Part shown: positions 21,453 through 32,330 of the stretch, piece by piece
Position numbering within the stretch: position 1 is the stretch's first letter
How the letters are laid out: each line of letters begins with the position of its first letter
DNA from: Prosopocoilus inquinatus
Lineage: Eukaryota; Arthropoda; Insecta; Coleoptera; Lucanidae
Direction: 5' to 3'
Length of the DNA: 64,000 nucleotides
Assembly (NCBI GenBank): GCA_036172665.1
Contig: CM069878.1
Span: 23,921,501 to 23,985,500 of the forward strand
Notes under the pieces: model-generated
What the model was told of the DNA's origin: nothing
The model's database searches: none
What the model saw: the letters and a program-made list of their open reading frames with translations, nothing else
Position numbers and translations under genes: made by a program

Positions 21453-23400
21453 TATGTTAAGTATATAATCTGGAAATCTAGAAATGAAATTTTGTTTGCT
21501 TAAGTATACGTGGCATCAGAATGCCAGACAACAAAAACAAAATCAGAATGGACATTTGAATGCAAATTGGGCCACTATTTACTAATATCACAAATTGTAA
21601 CTAGTCACACATTTTAAAAGAAAAAAAAATGAAGGGAGAAAGAAATGCACCGGAACAAATTTTAGATGAAAATTCGAAAAGAATAATCACAGTCACAATC
21701 GATAATTTAAAAATAAGAGCAATCATGTTTTCGGCAAAACAAACCCAAAGAAAATCACTGAGTCTTTCATTATCATTGGTGAACTTCTGCCCAAAATGTA
21801 CAAGAAAACGAAAAAAACAGACAGAAATGCTGCAACTGAGATTTATACTTAATAGTAATGTAAGGACTCAACTGAAGAAAGTACACATCCAAACGCAATT
21901 TCCCTTTTTACTCCCTATTCTTTTAGCAAAAAACCTGCAACCACCTAGACACGATATTCTTGTTTTAAGTATATCCCTTTACCCAGGTTTCCTACATGAA
22001 GCCAGAAGTGTCTCCGGTGTTTTAAGAATTGGCAAAATTCCTCCTTCTGTTCTGTCTTCAATAAATAGTTTGACAGCTGACACAGGGTTTCGTTACTCAA
22101 GAGATTTAAAAATAGATAAATAAATAACATAAAAACGGTATCTTTAAATTAAAATCAAATATTTAAAAGAAATTCAAACTTATAATAACAAGACAGTTTC
22201 AACAGAACAGAATTAAACACACAGAAATTGTGATCAAAACCAACAAAATAATAATGATAGTTTTGACAATTAAAATTTAAAGAAAACCTGAATTTAGAAT
22301 ATACTCGACGATACACTTTTGTTTTTCTCGCGTAAACCAAATTTTCGCAAACAAAAATTTTACATAGCATAAAAAGAAAATATTTTTCGAAATTATTTAA
22401 TTTGAATTATCACCAGCAGGAAATAAAAGCTTAAAATAACCAATTAAATAATGAAATAGAAAAAAAATCATTTCAAGAAAATAAACGCGTTTTCAATTAG
22501 CAAAACACACGAAAAACTGAACTACTTTCATTTAATTCTTGCATTTTCTTATCATCCACGCTTTCGTATTCTATTTAGGAACGATAGTTTTGAACTGCAT
22601 GCGTACAGACTTTGAAAAACTACTCTCCGGTGGATATAAAATATTTATTAACTAAAGTTATCTTCCTAACCTCAAAAAAGTTAAAGTAAAATATGTGTTG
22701 TGGTAACACTATTTTTCACAATAGCGATTCATAGGAAATAGCATCCAAATGGATTCCAGCGCCTCCTTGTTATAATATAAAACTAACTTTTTCTTTAAGA
22801 ACTTTGAAGCAGAAAACTGACTTAACGAAGCACAGGAAATCTGGCGAATTTGTTCCAGAAGACTTACTGTTGGGAAGAAAATAGCTAATTATATTAATTG
22901 CAAATACGTCACCTATCGAGCACTGCTTTAGCGTTCCGATTTGGATTACACGAGAATTCCATTAGACATCCCACCGCACTCTGTTATACGATTCAAGTGT
23001 AAACAACTTCGTATTACATACTCTCGACATTTATTATATATTTATATGTATATTGTACATTCAGAAAATTCTGAACAAAGGAAGAACCAAAAAATATAAA
23101 AATGCGCTTATACTCTTGCTATTTTTTATTATGTACTCTGTTTTTTAATTCGGAGGGGTACTTGGAAATTTTGGCGCTAAAAACGATCATTGTCATTGGT
23201 AGCTGGCAAGAACTGATATATATAAGTTTGGTTAAATCGTCTTATTTTGAGCTCAGGATTCCGTGTTTAAACCATGTTCACGGAGTTTAGGATGCCCAGT
23301 ATACAGGTTAGTGTTGCAATTTGATAAGAAAAGTTTTTGTTTTATAAATGAAATCTTAGAAATGAAATTTATCGTTCCTTTTGTTCAGAGAAAATCCAGA
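21453..23400. other. No gene recognised
   Basis: A 164-codon plus-strand frame at 21629-22123 is the longest here. It is basic, lacks any motif I know and has low-complexity stretches (a run of Ser-Leu pairs), so I do not call it a gene. The remainder is AT-rich without structure. Confidence 0.4.
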
Positions 23401-23450
23401 TTCTTAGATTAGAAGCAAGGCCAAGTGGCTTCGTTCAATCCAAAATCCTA

Positions 23451-23711
23451 GTGGTCGCTTATCTAGTTGGAGCATGCGCATTCAATAGTAGGACTTTTCT
23501 TTCATTTGCCGAAAAGGGAAATATCATATCATATCAAAGATGTGGTCATAAATTGTCCGAACTTGCGGACAAATTTGTTGGACCATTTCGTATAAATAAA
23601 CGACTCACTACGGATACGTATGAATTAAAAGACCTTGATGGTAACGGCTTCTCTGGTACTTGGCACTATCAACATTTGAAACCTCAACCTGATAATGATC
23701 AAGATACGTAG
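23451..23711 (+). pseudogene. gypsy integrase C-terminal (GPY/F) fragment
   Basis: The last part of the frame reads KLSELADKFVGPFRINKRL followed by TTDTYELKDLDG and GTWHYQHLKP, then stops. KF.GPFRI..L....YEL.D..G is the GPY/F module at the integrase C-terminus of gypsy/errantivirus-like elements, involved in multimerisation or target interaction. The N-terminal ~30 codons do not match. About 500 bp downstream a purine tract and LTR-like start follow, as expected for the 3' end of a gypsy element. It is separate from the element at 4.4-9.3 kb. Confidence 0.75.
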
Positions 23712-24194
23712 CTCTTTTTTTGCATATCGAAAAAGGCGATTAAAAGTGTCTTAGCTTTCCATTTCACATCTTGAGGAAGCCAACTCTCTATCTCCTATAG
23801 TTCGGTTGAGTTTGGGTATTTTTCTTCTTTTCTTCTACTTCCCTTCTTCATTTTTTCGCTATTTCTTTCTTTTTGTCACGTCAAGCTTGAATTTATCGAC
23901 ATGGACAGTTTTGGATTTTTCCCTTGCTGGGACGTTTTTTGGTAGTCTCCTTTGGGCGGAATAATTTAGTTAAGTTAGGTTAATGGGTTTTATAGTTTTC
24001 ATTTTGATTCTGTTAGGTATCATCTTTCCTTGTGGGTATTTGGGATAATGGAAATTTGTGCACATTCTCTTCGCGCACATGCTTCAGTTTTAGAATGATG
24101 TGCCCTGGGTGATTTCGTTTTTCTATTCAGTTTTCGTTTCTTGATAATAACTGGGAGTTTCTAGCGTACGAAGAAATTTTCCCTTAAGTTTAAT

Positions 24195-24372
24195 TTCTGT
24201 TAAGGGAGGGTGGAGTAGTAACAGGCTCATTTGAATTTAGAAGCGTTACTCCATTCCCTAACCACTGGCCGCATTGTGCCACCTAAACCAGGCCAGCTTT
24301 TGTACTAACTCATAACAGAATTTTTACTTTACTTTGCTCTCTGGTTATTATTTAGATCAGTTTCTGTATAAA
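24195..24372 (+). other. Polypurine tract and start of a gypsy-type LTR
   Basis: AAGGGAGGG at 24202-24210 is a good plus-strand primer (polypurine tract), followed at 24211 by TGGAGTAGTAACAGGCTC, a typical LTR start. It sits about 500 bp beyond the GPY/F integrase fragment in the same orientation. The LTR is cut off by the palindromic element at 24373; its 3' end and target duplication are not found. Confidence 0.5.
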
Positions 24373-24535
24373 GGCGAATTTACACGAGTACTAAAATCCA
24401 GCGCTGGATTTTAGTACTTGCTGCGTGTAAACATGCATTTCAGTACTGAAATACATGTTTACATGAAGCAAGTACTAAAATCAAGCACTGGATTTTAGTA
24501 ACTTGTACAAGTTACTGGCGTCGTGTAAACCCGTC
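24373..24535. mobile_element. Compact multi-palindrome MITE
   Basis: Within 163 bp there are a perfect 30 bp palindrome (24388-24417, centred on CCAGCGCTGG), a near-perfect 26 bp palindrome around TTTCAGTACTGAAAT (about 24432-24457), and a third, inexact repeat of the first (about 24471-24505). The whole is enclosed by GGCGAATTTACACGA and its inverse GACGGGTTTACACGA. The GTGTAAAC-bearing ends resemble short hAT-type MITEs. No coding capacity. Confidence 0.75.
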
Positions 24536-24945
24536 ATAATTCACTGCTTCTCCTGAGCAAGGCAATCTTCAATTCATCCATTTTGACTTCTTTCTAAGAG
24601 CAGATGAAGAATTTGCTTCATTTCATTTATTCAAAGGTGGTTGCTGCAATATACACGGGCCAATTATATAATACGACTAATTTTAAGATTATAAAGAATT
24701 TATCAACATCTGATCTTCATTTTTTGATAGGTACATCCGGCAAGAATAATTAGCTTCAATTCAAAATTATAATTGCGAATAAGCATAATTGGATATTAAT
24801 GCGTGAGAAAGTGATTTCCCAATTTTAGTTGTCGGTAAATATCAACGCAGTCATAGAACGTACCAATGAGTTAATCAGTCCGTCCCCTTTTTGAAACATA
24901 ACGACTGCATTTTCATCGACTATAATCGATTAATAAATCATTATA

Positions 24946-25572
24946 CTGGGTGTCTCAAACCTACGGAGGAGATTAAAAGGATAGCTAGAGGAGATCAAAT
25001 TAAAGCTTTTTTTTAATAAATTTTTGGTAAAAAGTGAATAACTAAAAAGTTACAACAGTTTAAAGTGAAATTAATTAAGAACTAAGTTACTCCCTGTATC
25101 AATATACGTTTAATTTACGTTTTAAACTCAAACTGGAGGCATTTATGAATTAATTGAACACTGCTTTAAAATAAACAACTATTTTAAAAAAATGTAGTCA
25201 AGTTAATTATATTTTATTTTTTCTTTTAATGCCCAAAAACGGATTTTCATGTCGTTGTACACCACCTATTAATTAAAAACAAAAACTGGGTAACAGATTA
25301 ACGTAGACGTAGACAAAAACTTGGAAATAGATTACGCAGATATTTTATGAATGGTGGTTTTGATAGATTTAGAGTTTATTTAATAATAAAGTTGCATTTT
25401 GTAAAAAAATTATTAATTAAAAAGTTATAGAAGAAAGAAGTAATTAAGAAAGTTAAACTGCTGTAACTTTCTTATTATTGGGTTTTGGTCAAAAGCGAAT
25501 TAAGAAGAAAGCTTTATTTTGATGTCCCACAGCTGCCCTTTCAATCTCCTCCGTACGTTATGAGACACCCAG
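24946..25572. mobile_element. MITE family A, copy 2 (intact, 627 bp)
   Basis: CTGGGTGTCTCAAACCTACG at 24946 and, inverted, CTGGGTGTCTCATAACGTAC to 25572; TA is duplicated at 24944-24945 and 25573-25574. The terminal repeats extend through GGAGGAGATT(A/G)AAAGG and beyond. It provides the uninterrupted reference for the split copy at 12708-17567 and the copy at 58206-58675. No transposase. Confidence 0.93.
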
Positions 25573-25649
25573 TATATCGAAAGTAATTAATATTAAAAAA
25601 TAGGAAAAATAATTTCTCGAATAATATACACATGTATAATATTTTAAGC

Positions 25650-25795
25650 AAAAAGTTTTTTTAACTTGAAGCGGACAAAATTATGAAGGGAAAACACTCA
25701 ACGTTTCGCTGACGAAGCTATTAATCAATAGCGAAACGTTGAGTGTTTTGCCTACATAATTTTGTCCGTTTCAAGTAAAAAAAAAAAACTTTTTA
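25650..25795 (+). repeat. Palindromic hammerhead-like repeat, copy 3 (most complete)
   Basis: Arms of about 45-60 bp (left from CTTGAAGCGGACAAAATTAT, right inverted CTTGAAACGGACAAAATTAT) enclose a core: CTGACGA (25709-25715), one extra A, GCTATT-AATC-AATAGC (perfect 6 bp stem, 4 nt loop, 25717-25732), GAAAC (25733-25737). The core boxes and geometry are the same as in copy 2 although other bases differ, with compensating changes in the stem. This layout recalls the type I hammerheads described in Penelope-like retroelements and retrozymes. The extra purine between box and stem is not canonical. Confidence 0.75.
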
Positions 25796-27221
25796 CATAC
25801 AATTTTCATCAGACAAGAATCAACTTCATTTATAATATTTTAGATGAAATTCAAAATCTAAACAGAAAATTGTTTCACATTTATTATTTTAGCATTTTCA
25901 TACTTTTTATAGTTTTTATGTTTGTTTTGTTGAATCACTTAACAATAGCTTATTGCAAATAATAACAATTAATTTACATCCTTTATCGTCAATAAACTTG
26001 CATAAACTTTTCTGATATATCACGACATTGAATTAGAACGTGTGTGAATTCTAGGCTTGTTTCTTCATGCGATTGTACGTATTGATGTAACAATGTATTA
26101 AACAGCACAATAATAAATTTGTACTCTACATCTCCAGATGACTGGACTAACATATTTCCCAACATTATTTCGTTAAATAATTTTATAACTACTTTATCCT
26201 GACGATTCATCTTGTTATTCTCGCGTAGGTTTATAATTCGCGAACCCAGAAAGAACATCATCCAAATGCTGTGATGATCAAACACTTACCTATCTATACT
26301 TGTACGTAAGTACATTAACGTTGTGTTCGGTACAGTATTCAATTAATCATTTTTGATGACAGCATGCGTAATGCTTAATCCTCAAGGAAAAAAAAACCTC
26401 TTGCATTAATAACCGTAGGATTTAATTGCAGACAAATATATTTTAATATTAACATTTGTAACCTAATTATGTAATACCGCTGCATTAAATAAGTTACGCT
26501 AGATTTGCTATCTGGTAAAAGTCGTCGCAAAAAAGGTACGCGATGAACACAACTAAAGGTCACAGGAGCTTTAAACCTTCCGCAGGAATATTCTCATGAA
26601 CCTGCTGACACAGAATCGATTCTCTAATCCAGAAGTACATCTGTTACTCCTTGCGTAATCCGAACACGACACGAACGGCTCTTTGAAATACATCGTAACT
26701 TATTTACGCCCTCGCTATAATGGTGCCACCAAATTCCTTGTAATGGTGTCATTGGTTTATGGTACTAATGATTTAACTTTTGATCTTATTTTACATTGAC
26801 TTTTATGAATAAACAATTCATAAAATTCATTGAAACTAAAATCAACAACTGGAAGCAACTGGTGTCTTTCAAGCTAACCCATTATGGTTTCATAAAGAGT
26901 AACGAAGAGCAAGTGAGTCACAGAAGTCAAAAAGAAAGAGCATGCTTAACAAATAAGAGATGTACTGGAAATTACGTTTTATAATGCATAGTTCAGATAT
27001 TCAGGTAGCATTTAGAAGATTTTAATATTGTCAAAAGTATCAGCGATAAATTATTATTGCTTGTACATACAGGAATTGCCTACTCTGAAACAATTTAGCT
27101 ATTTGATTTTGTTGGCGGTATTAAACAATCATTTCATTGTTGGAAATAATAATCTAATGGCTATCTGATCTGGTCATGGTCACACAATGAGAGCTGTCCT
27201 GCGTATGAGCATAATATTATT
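25796..27221. other. No recognised gene; one candidate frame at 25989-26285
   Basis: A 98-codon minus-strand frame (25989-26285) has balanced composition for so AT-rich a region and contains MNRQDKVVIKLFNEIMLGNM and HEETSLEFTHVLIQCRDISE. It could be an exon or chance; I recognise no family. GGTAAGTG on the minus strand just upstream of its start (about 26288-26295) would be a donor in the wrong place for this frame. The rest shows nothing. Confidence 0.25.
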
Positions 27222-27352
27222 CGGTTTCATAACGAACAACAAAGAAGATATGTATATGCCTATGCGAATAATTGAAACAGAGTTTATACTCATCTGTTTC
27301 AATCATTCGTATACGCACACACATATCTCCTTTGCTGCTCGTTATGAAACCG
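27222..27352. repeat. 131-bp imperfect hairpin
   Basis: CGGTTTCATAACGAACAACA on the left pairs with CGGTTTCATAACGAGCAGCA on the right (inverted); the arms run about 60 bp with roughly 85% pairing and end at GAAACAGA, leaving a loop of about a dozen bases. It may be a short MITE or a pre-microRNA-like foldback. Short frames through it are by-products of the inverted repeat. Confidence 0.7.
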
Positions 27353-27447
27353 TTATGGGGCAACATGAAACTCCTCAAACAAAATTAACCTGTAAAACGT
27401 CATTTACTAAGAATGTGGAAATAAAACACTTTACAAGTAATTTAATA

Positions 27448-28668
27448 CCGTACCTTCAATTGAGTTCCTCATTAAAGTGAGCTATGATTTCACTGTTTTT
27501 TTTCTCCTAAGATTTGCACCTCTGATAGCTATTCAATTATTTAATTAAACAAACGTCAAATTGACACTTTGTATTTTCAATTAATTCAAAATGTTAGAAT
27601 TACAGCAGAAAATATTTATTGTTGAAAGTTATTTTCAAACCAGTAGAATAGAAAATGGACAGTTAGTTTATTCAATTAATCAGTGTGTACAGAAGTTTCG
27701 ACAGCAGTTTCCTAATTTTGCTATTACTTATGAACAGCTAGTTAAACATATCCATGCTTGTGTTCTTAAATTTCGTGAAACAGGATCACTTGGTCGCAAA
27801 ACAGGGAGTGGAGCAGCTAAGAAAACGACTGCAGCCTGCATTGAAGATGTTCGGCATCGAATGGAACACTCTCTCAAGAAATCTATTGCGAAACTTTCAT
27901 AAGAAGTTCAGCTATCAGTGGGAACATGTCCCACTATTCTCAAAAAAGACTTAAAGCTCTACGACTCAGGCCAGTAGATTTTCACAGAAGAACAGAATTC
28001 TTGACAAGTGTTTCTTTTCCGATGAGGCCTGGTTTCATCTCTCAGGGTATTTAAATAAACAGAATATGAGAATATTCTGGTCAGCAGAAAATCCCCATGA
28101 ATTTGTGGAAACTCCATTACATCCATTAAAAATTGGTGTTTGGCTAGCAGTGTCAAGAAGGCGCATCATCGGACCAATATAGACTCAGTAACTGCTGAAA
28201 GATACCGAAATGAATTATTAAAACTTTTCATTAATCAACTACATGATGATGAACTTACAGCAGGACAATGCTACTGCCCACACAGCTCATCAAACAATGA
28301 CTTTCCTGCAGCAGTTTTTCCATAATCGCATTGTGAATTTTCCTGCAAGGTCTCCGGATCTCACAATTATGGATTACTTCATTTATCCGCACATGAAAAA
28401 CACAATCGAAAAACTTCGTGCGGGCATTACAGATGTGTGTGCTAACATAACCCCCGAATACTTAGAAAACATGAAACGCAGAGTACGCCTATGTATTTAA
28501 GCTGAAGGAGAGCACTTTGAGCATCTACTTTAAACTATAATGTTGTGTTTTTATTTGATGTTATGATAAGTACTGACAGTTAAAGACACTGTTTTCTCTA
28601 GAATTGTGTCGCCAACTGCTTAAAAAAATCACAGCTTACTTTAATGAGGAGTTCAATTGAAGGCACGG
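27448..28668 (+). mobile_element. IS630-Tc1-mariner element (1,221 bp)
   Basis: Terminal repeats of about 43 bp: CCGTACCTTCAATTGAGTTC at 27448 and, inverted, CCGTGCCTTCAATTGAACTC to 28668, both continuing (C)CTCATTAAAGT(A/G)AGCT. TA is duplicated at 27446-27447 and 28669-28670. It contains one broken transposase gene. The smaller element at 37118-37473 has related ends and is probably a derivative of the same group. Confidence 0.92.
27591..28500 (+). pseudogene. IS630-Tc1-mariner transposase, broken
   Basis: DDD transposase for cut-and-paste transposition. The N-terminus (27591) reads MLELQQKIFIVESYFQTS and contains a helix-turn-helix-like region ending LKFRETGSLGRKTGSG. The first catalytic Asp lies in DEAWFHLSGYLNKQN (28021), the second in LQQDNATAHTAHQ (about 28258) and the third in ARSPDLTIMDYFIYPHMK (about 28345-28400). 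DEAWFHL/QQDNATAHTA/RSPDLT are motifs of the insect transposase group often annotated as DDE_3-like. At least three frameshifts or stops occur (27902, about 28180 and after 28240). Dead but all three Asp are present. Confidence 0.88.
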
Positions 28669-28883
28669 TAGATTAGCGTTCGTAGAGTTAAGCAAAATCA
28701 TTTAACTATGTAATGTCTGTTTCTTTTTCGCGAACTTATTGTTTCATCAAATTTACAAATAAAATGTATATTTTGCGATTGTATGTCCAAATCAGGTCTG
28801 GACTCTCCGAAATATTTGGCAGTTGGGGAGAACTCTTTTTAAGTGTTGCCAATCTCTGACTTATACAGAAGTCAATAACTGTA

Positions 28884-29436
28884 CGGACTGCTGCATTTTG
28901 AAACGCAGCACAAGAAATCCCATGTTAATTTAATTCCCCAATTATTTTACAGCAAAATTACATTTAGGTTTTTTAAACCATTCTTCAAGATGAATCTGTC
29001 TGTGAAGATAAAGAATTTTTCATACGTTGAGTTTTAAGATATTTAGAAAAAGATTCTGTAACTAATTTGATTTATACCAAACTATTTATACGAAACTATT
29101 AGCACATCCTTGATCAATGATAGTGAAAACTGGACAGATAATTAATAAACCTAGTCGTTTTTGAAAAAGATTAATGGAAAAAGCTTTTGCAGTAATTTTT
29201 ACTGACATTTACTGATCACGGTCGTAATGATAATTTGGTGTAAATTGAATTTCGTTACTGATCTTTTAAATATCTTCAAACAGAGCGATTGAAAAATTCT
29301 CAAACTTCACAGACAGATACATTTTGAAGAGCACTTTAAGACACCTAAACGGAATTTTGCTGTAGAATAATTAGGGTAGCCAACCTCTAAATTAACATAG
29401 GACATCCTTTGTTGCGTTTCAAAACACAGCACCCTG
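28884..29436. mobile_element. Foldback MITE with ~170-bp arms
   Basis: The left end CGGACTGCTGCATTTTGAAA aligns with the inverted right end CAGGGTGCTGTGTTTTGAAA, and the arms stay alignable for about 170 bp (CCCATGTTAATTT, TTCAAGATGAATCTGTCTGT, AAGATATTTA). TA flanks both ends (28882-28883 and 29437-29438). No coding sequence. TA duplication again suggests a Tc1-mariner-type source of transposase. Confidence 0.75.
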
Positions 29437-29438
29437 TA

Positions 29439-30233
29439 TACTGACTGACAGTCTGAAAATCCAGGATTCGATTACCACATAGAGCGATTATAAGAAACAA
29501 AAACGGTATTCCAATACAAAGAATAAAAGGACAAATAACTGAATTTCTCGAGGTCAGCTACAAAACAAATATCTACACTGTGGTTGTAAAAGTTCGGGGA
29601 GAAACTTTTTTAATGGAAAGTTACAGTTTTGGGATTTTGGGTCACTTTGGGTCCTTCAGCCTTTTCACCTTGCATCTTTTCTTTAATATGTTATCACCAT
29701 ATTTGACTAACATTTTCATGGATTATTGGAAAGAATCGTTACATGCCTTTTACTTCCGCAGTTTCAAACAGCGTTGCCAGGTGTAAAATACTTTTCTTCA
29801 AATGGACCTTGCAATCGTACCAACTAAGCAGATAAAATCCCCAGTATTTGCAGCTACAAGAATTTATAACGCTCTCTATTGTCTGCACTATGTGCACTGA
29901 ATATATCTTCATCTCGTTTTAACTTCATGGAATAAAATAAGTCGATGATACACTCAGTGCGCACACTACTCTCCAATCGAAAGCGCTATAAGATTTTACA
30001 TTCTTATTGACAACTCACAACCCTTACAAAATCACACAAAATCATAAAAAGCAAACCGAATTTTTTAACTTTTTTGCTCCTTTTTGTACTATTTTGAAAA
30101 GGCCTCTGATAAACGATTCGTACATTTTTCATTGTAAAAGACAGGGAAATAAAAATCATGTTACGCACGCGCACGCTATTTAATATAAGTTTTTATGACA
30201 GCACTGTCAATTGTCTGATAAATTAAAGATAAT
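29439..30233. other. No gene seen
   Basis: AT-rich; one 68-codon frame at 29580 without motif. Confidence 0.45.
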
Positions 30234-30738
30234 TAAAGAGTGAAATCGGGACATTTAAAAATGCTATAAAACAGAAACTGAATTTGTAGCATATGCTACT
30301 GAATGAACTATACGGCGCTCCCGTCGCTTAAGTTTTTGCACGATGATTTGATCAACTTTTCGAGACGCCCAAAGCCACTTGTGTCGGAACTGGTCGATGG
30401 TTGTGACTGTTGCGCCGTTCTTCTTCAAGGTAGTCACAATAGACAAGAATTTTTCAATTGGCCTGAGTTCTGGGCTATTGGGCGGGTTAAATTCTTTAGG
30501 AACATAATCCACTTCATTATCAAGGTACCATTGGACCGTTTCATTTGAGTAATGACATGTTGCCAGATCTGGCCAAAATAATGGCTTACTGTCATGTTTA
30601 TTAAAGAATGACAACAGGCGTTTTTGAAGACATTCTTTGCGGTACATCTCTGAGTTTGTGGTTCCAGAGGTAATGAAGGGAGTGGTTTTTAAGCCACAGA
30701 TGCAGATGGCCTACCAAGCAAGAAATTTTTGTGGAAAT

Positions 30739-31035
30739 TTTGCTTTTATTTTACAAAAATTTTGTGCAAATCGTTTTTGATTGCAGTGAGAACCTCGAGC
30801 AGCCTCTGGACAGCTGTTTCAGCCCTGCTTGGGGCTTCTTCAGCAGAAACGTAGCTCGACATTCCCACTGCAGACCAAAAACGACTTGCCCAATTTATTC
30901 GCATGCGATGTAAGAATGATGAACATACAAAATAGCGACATCTTACTATCGCTTTTTGACCTAACATTGCAGTATTCCTACTGCAATGTTAGGTCAAAAA
31001 GCGATAGTAAGATGTCGCTATTTTATATGTTCTTT
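30739..31035. repeat. Inserted repeat family B copy 1, with 112-bp hairpin
   Basis: From about 30755 to 30903 the sequence is identical base for base to 47829-47977. It is followed at 30921-31032 by a 54 bp arm, TTCC loop, 54 bp arm hairpin with a single mismatch (arms begin GAACATA.AAAATAGCGACAT and end TAACATTGCAGTA). Minus-strand translation gives SSYVSAEEAPSRAETAVQRL and LEVLTAIKNDLHKIF in both copies, an unrecognised peptide. Family B is unclassified; a third related end, AACAGCGACATCCTACGATC, is at about 57460. Confidence 0.8.
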
Positions 31036-31399
31036 TATTTTACGCTTATAAGCTTCAGGAGCGTCCCTGTGACTGCGGACTGTATAAAAACCTGACCAGC
31101 GATATAATTAATGTTTTTGAAACAGTACGTTTTATCGTCCATAACAATGCATTTGCATGTCGTTAATATGTTATCATAAAGCTTTCTACAGCGGGATTTT
31201 GTTTTTAATTTTGTTCTGCATCTCTGTCAGGTACTGTTTGGGCTTTAAAACTTTTTAATCCAGTTCTGGCTTTAATTTTCTGTACATTTGTCCGGGATTT
31301 TTTTTACCTTGATAGCAACTTCACGGGATGAAATCTTTGGATTCTTTGTATATGCTTGAAGAACCTTTTTGGCCAAGTTATGTTCAGTTGCACTATGTT

Positions 31400-32330
31400 C
31401 ACCTCAATGATCTGGTATGGGGTAGATGGGATGTAGAGTGAGAGGTATCGCGGCGAACATTAGAGAGAGAGAAAACTAGCCTCGATCAGCTGGGTTGAGG
31501 CAAAACGTGAAAATTAGTTTGACAATGTCAAAAAGTGGAAACATTCGTTGTCTGCCCGTTTAGTCAGTCAGTTTTCAAATTGGATTTTGTGGAGTTGTTT
31601 TCTCGATTTTAAGTTATTTGAAGTGACTTATCAAGTTTTTGTTTATTTAATTAAAATTCAACATCCATTGATTTCGCTTCTAGTATTTACGGGAGGTTTT
31701 AAATTGATTTTGAATGTCATTTTATTAGATTTTTAGTTTTATGTGAGTGACTATTTTACTAAAAAGATAAGCAGGTTTCTTAATTATTTTTTATTATAAT
31801 ATTTCAATAATCGCGTTAATAAAAACGAGAATACCTACTTGTTTCGCTGGTGATTGCATAAATATGCGACAAAATATGTAAATATATATCCATCCACAGG
31901 GAGGGTAGACACATTTTAAAATTATTTAAAATATTGAATATATGTCGTATTACACGCATGTGCAAATTGTAAAAATAGATTCGATAGTCTAATTTAAAAT
32001 TGGAAGTTCATTAAAGTTTGACAACTCGCTATTCAACCGCTTACTCGCCATGGCAACGGCGTTTGCAAACGCATTAAGCTTAGTTCAAACGCATTCTTAA
32101 TACCCAAAATATTTATTGCGATTTGTTTTTAATTGGCTAGTTTTTTACGTATCCGAATGCTTCTGAACTAAGCTTTCATTTGCCCCAAACCACTTGGTAT
32201 CGGCCATTTCTGATCTTTGTTACTCTTAGGGGATGCTCATATTATCTTTCTCTCTCTAATGTTAAAGCCGATGCAGTCCTATTCAAAATGCTGCTAGACT
32301 CCATCTAACCTTATAACATCATTGGTTCAC
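31400..32330. mobile_element. Insertion with degenerate terminal repeats inside the transposase
   Basis: The left end (CACCTCAATGATCTGGTATG...) and the inverted right end (GAACCAATGATGTTATAAGG...) share CAATGAT, GTAGATGG/TTAGATGG and, about 75-85 bp inward, AACATTAGAGAGAGA. Internal sequence is AT-rich and non-coding. It interrupts the transposase between its helix-turn-helix and the following domain. Boundaries are approximate. Confidence 0.6.

Noticed and set aside
21629..22123. 164-codon plus-strand frame
   Set aside because: Basic and low complexity, no recognised domain and no supporting signal; kept only as a mention in the region entry.
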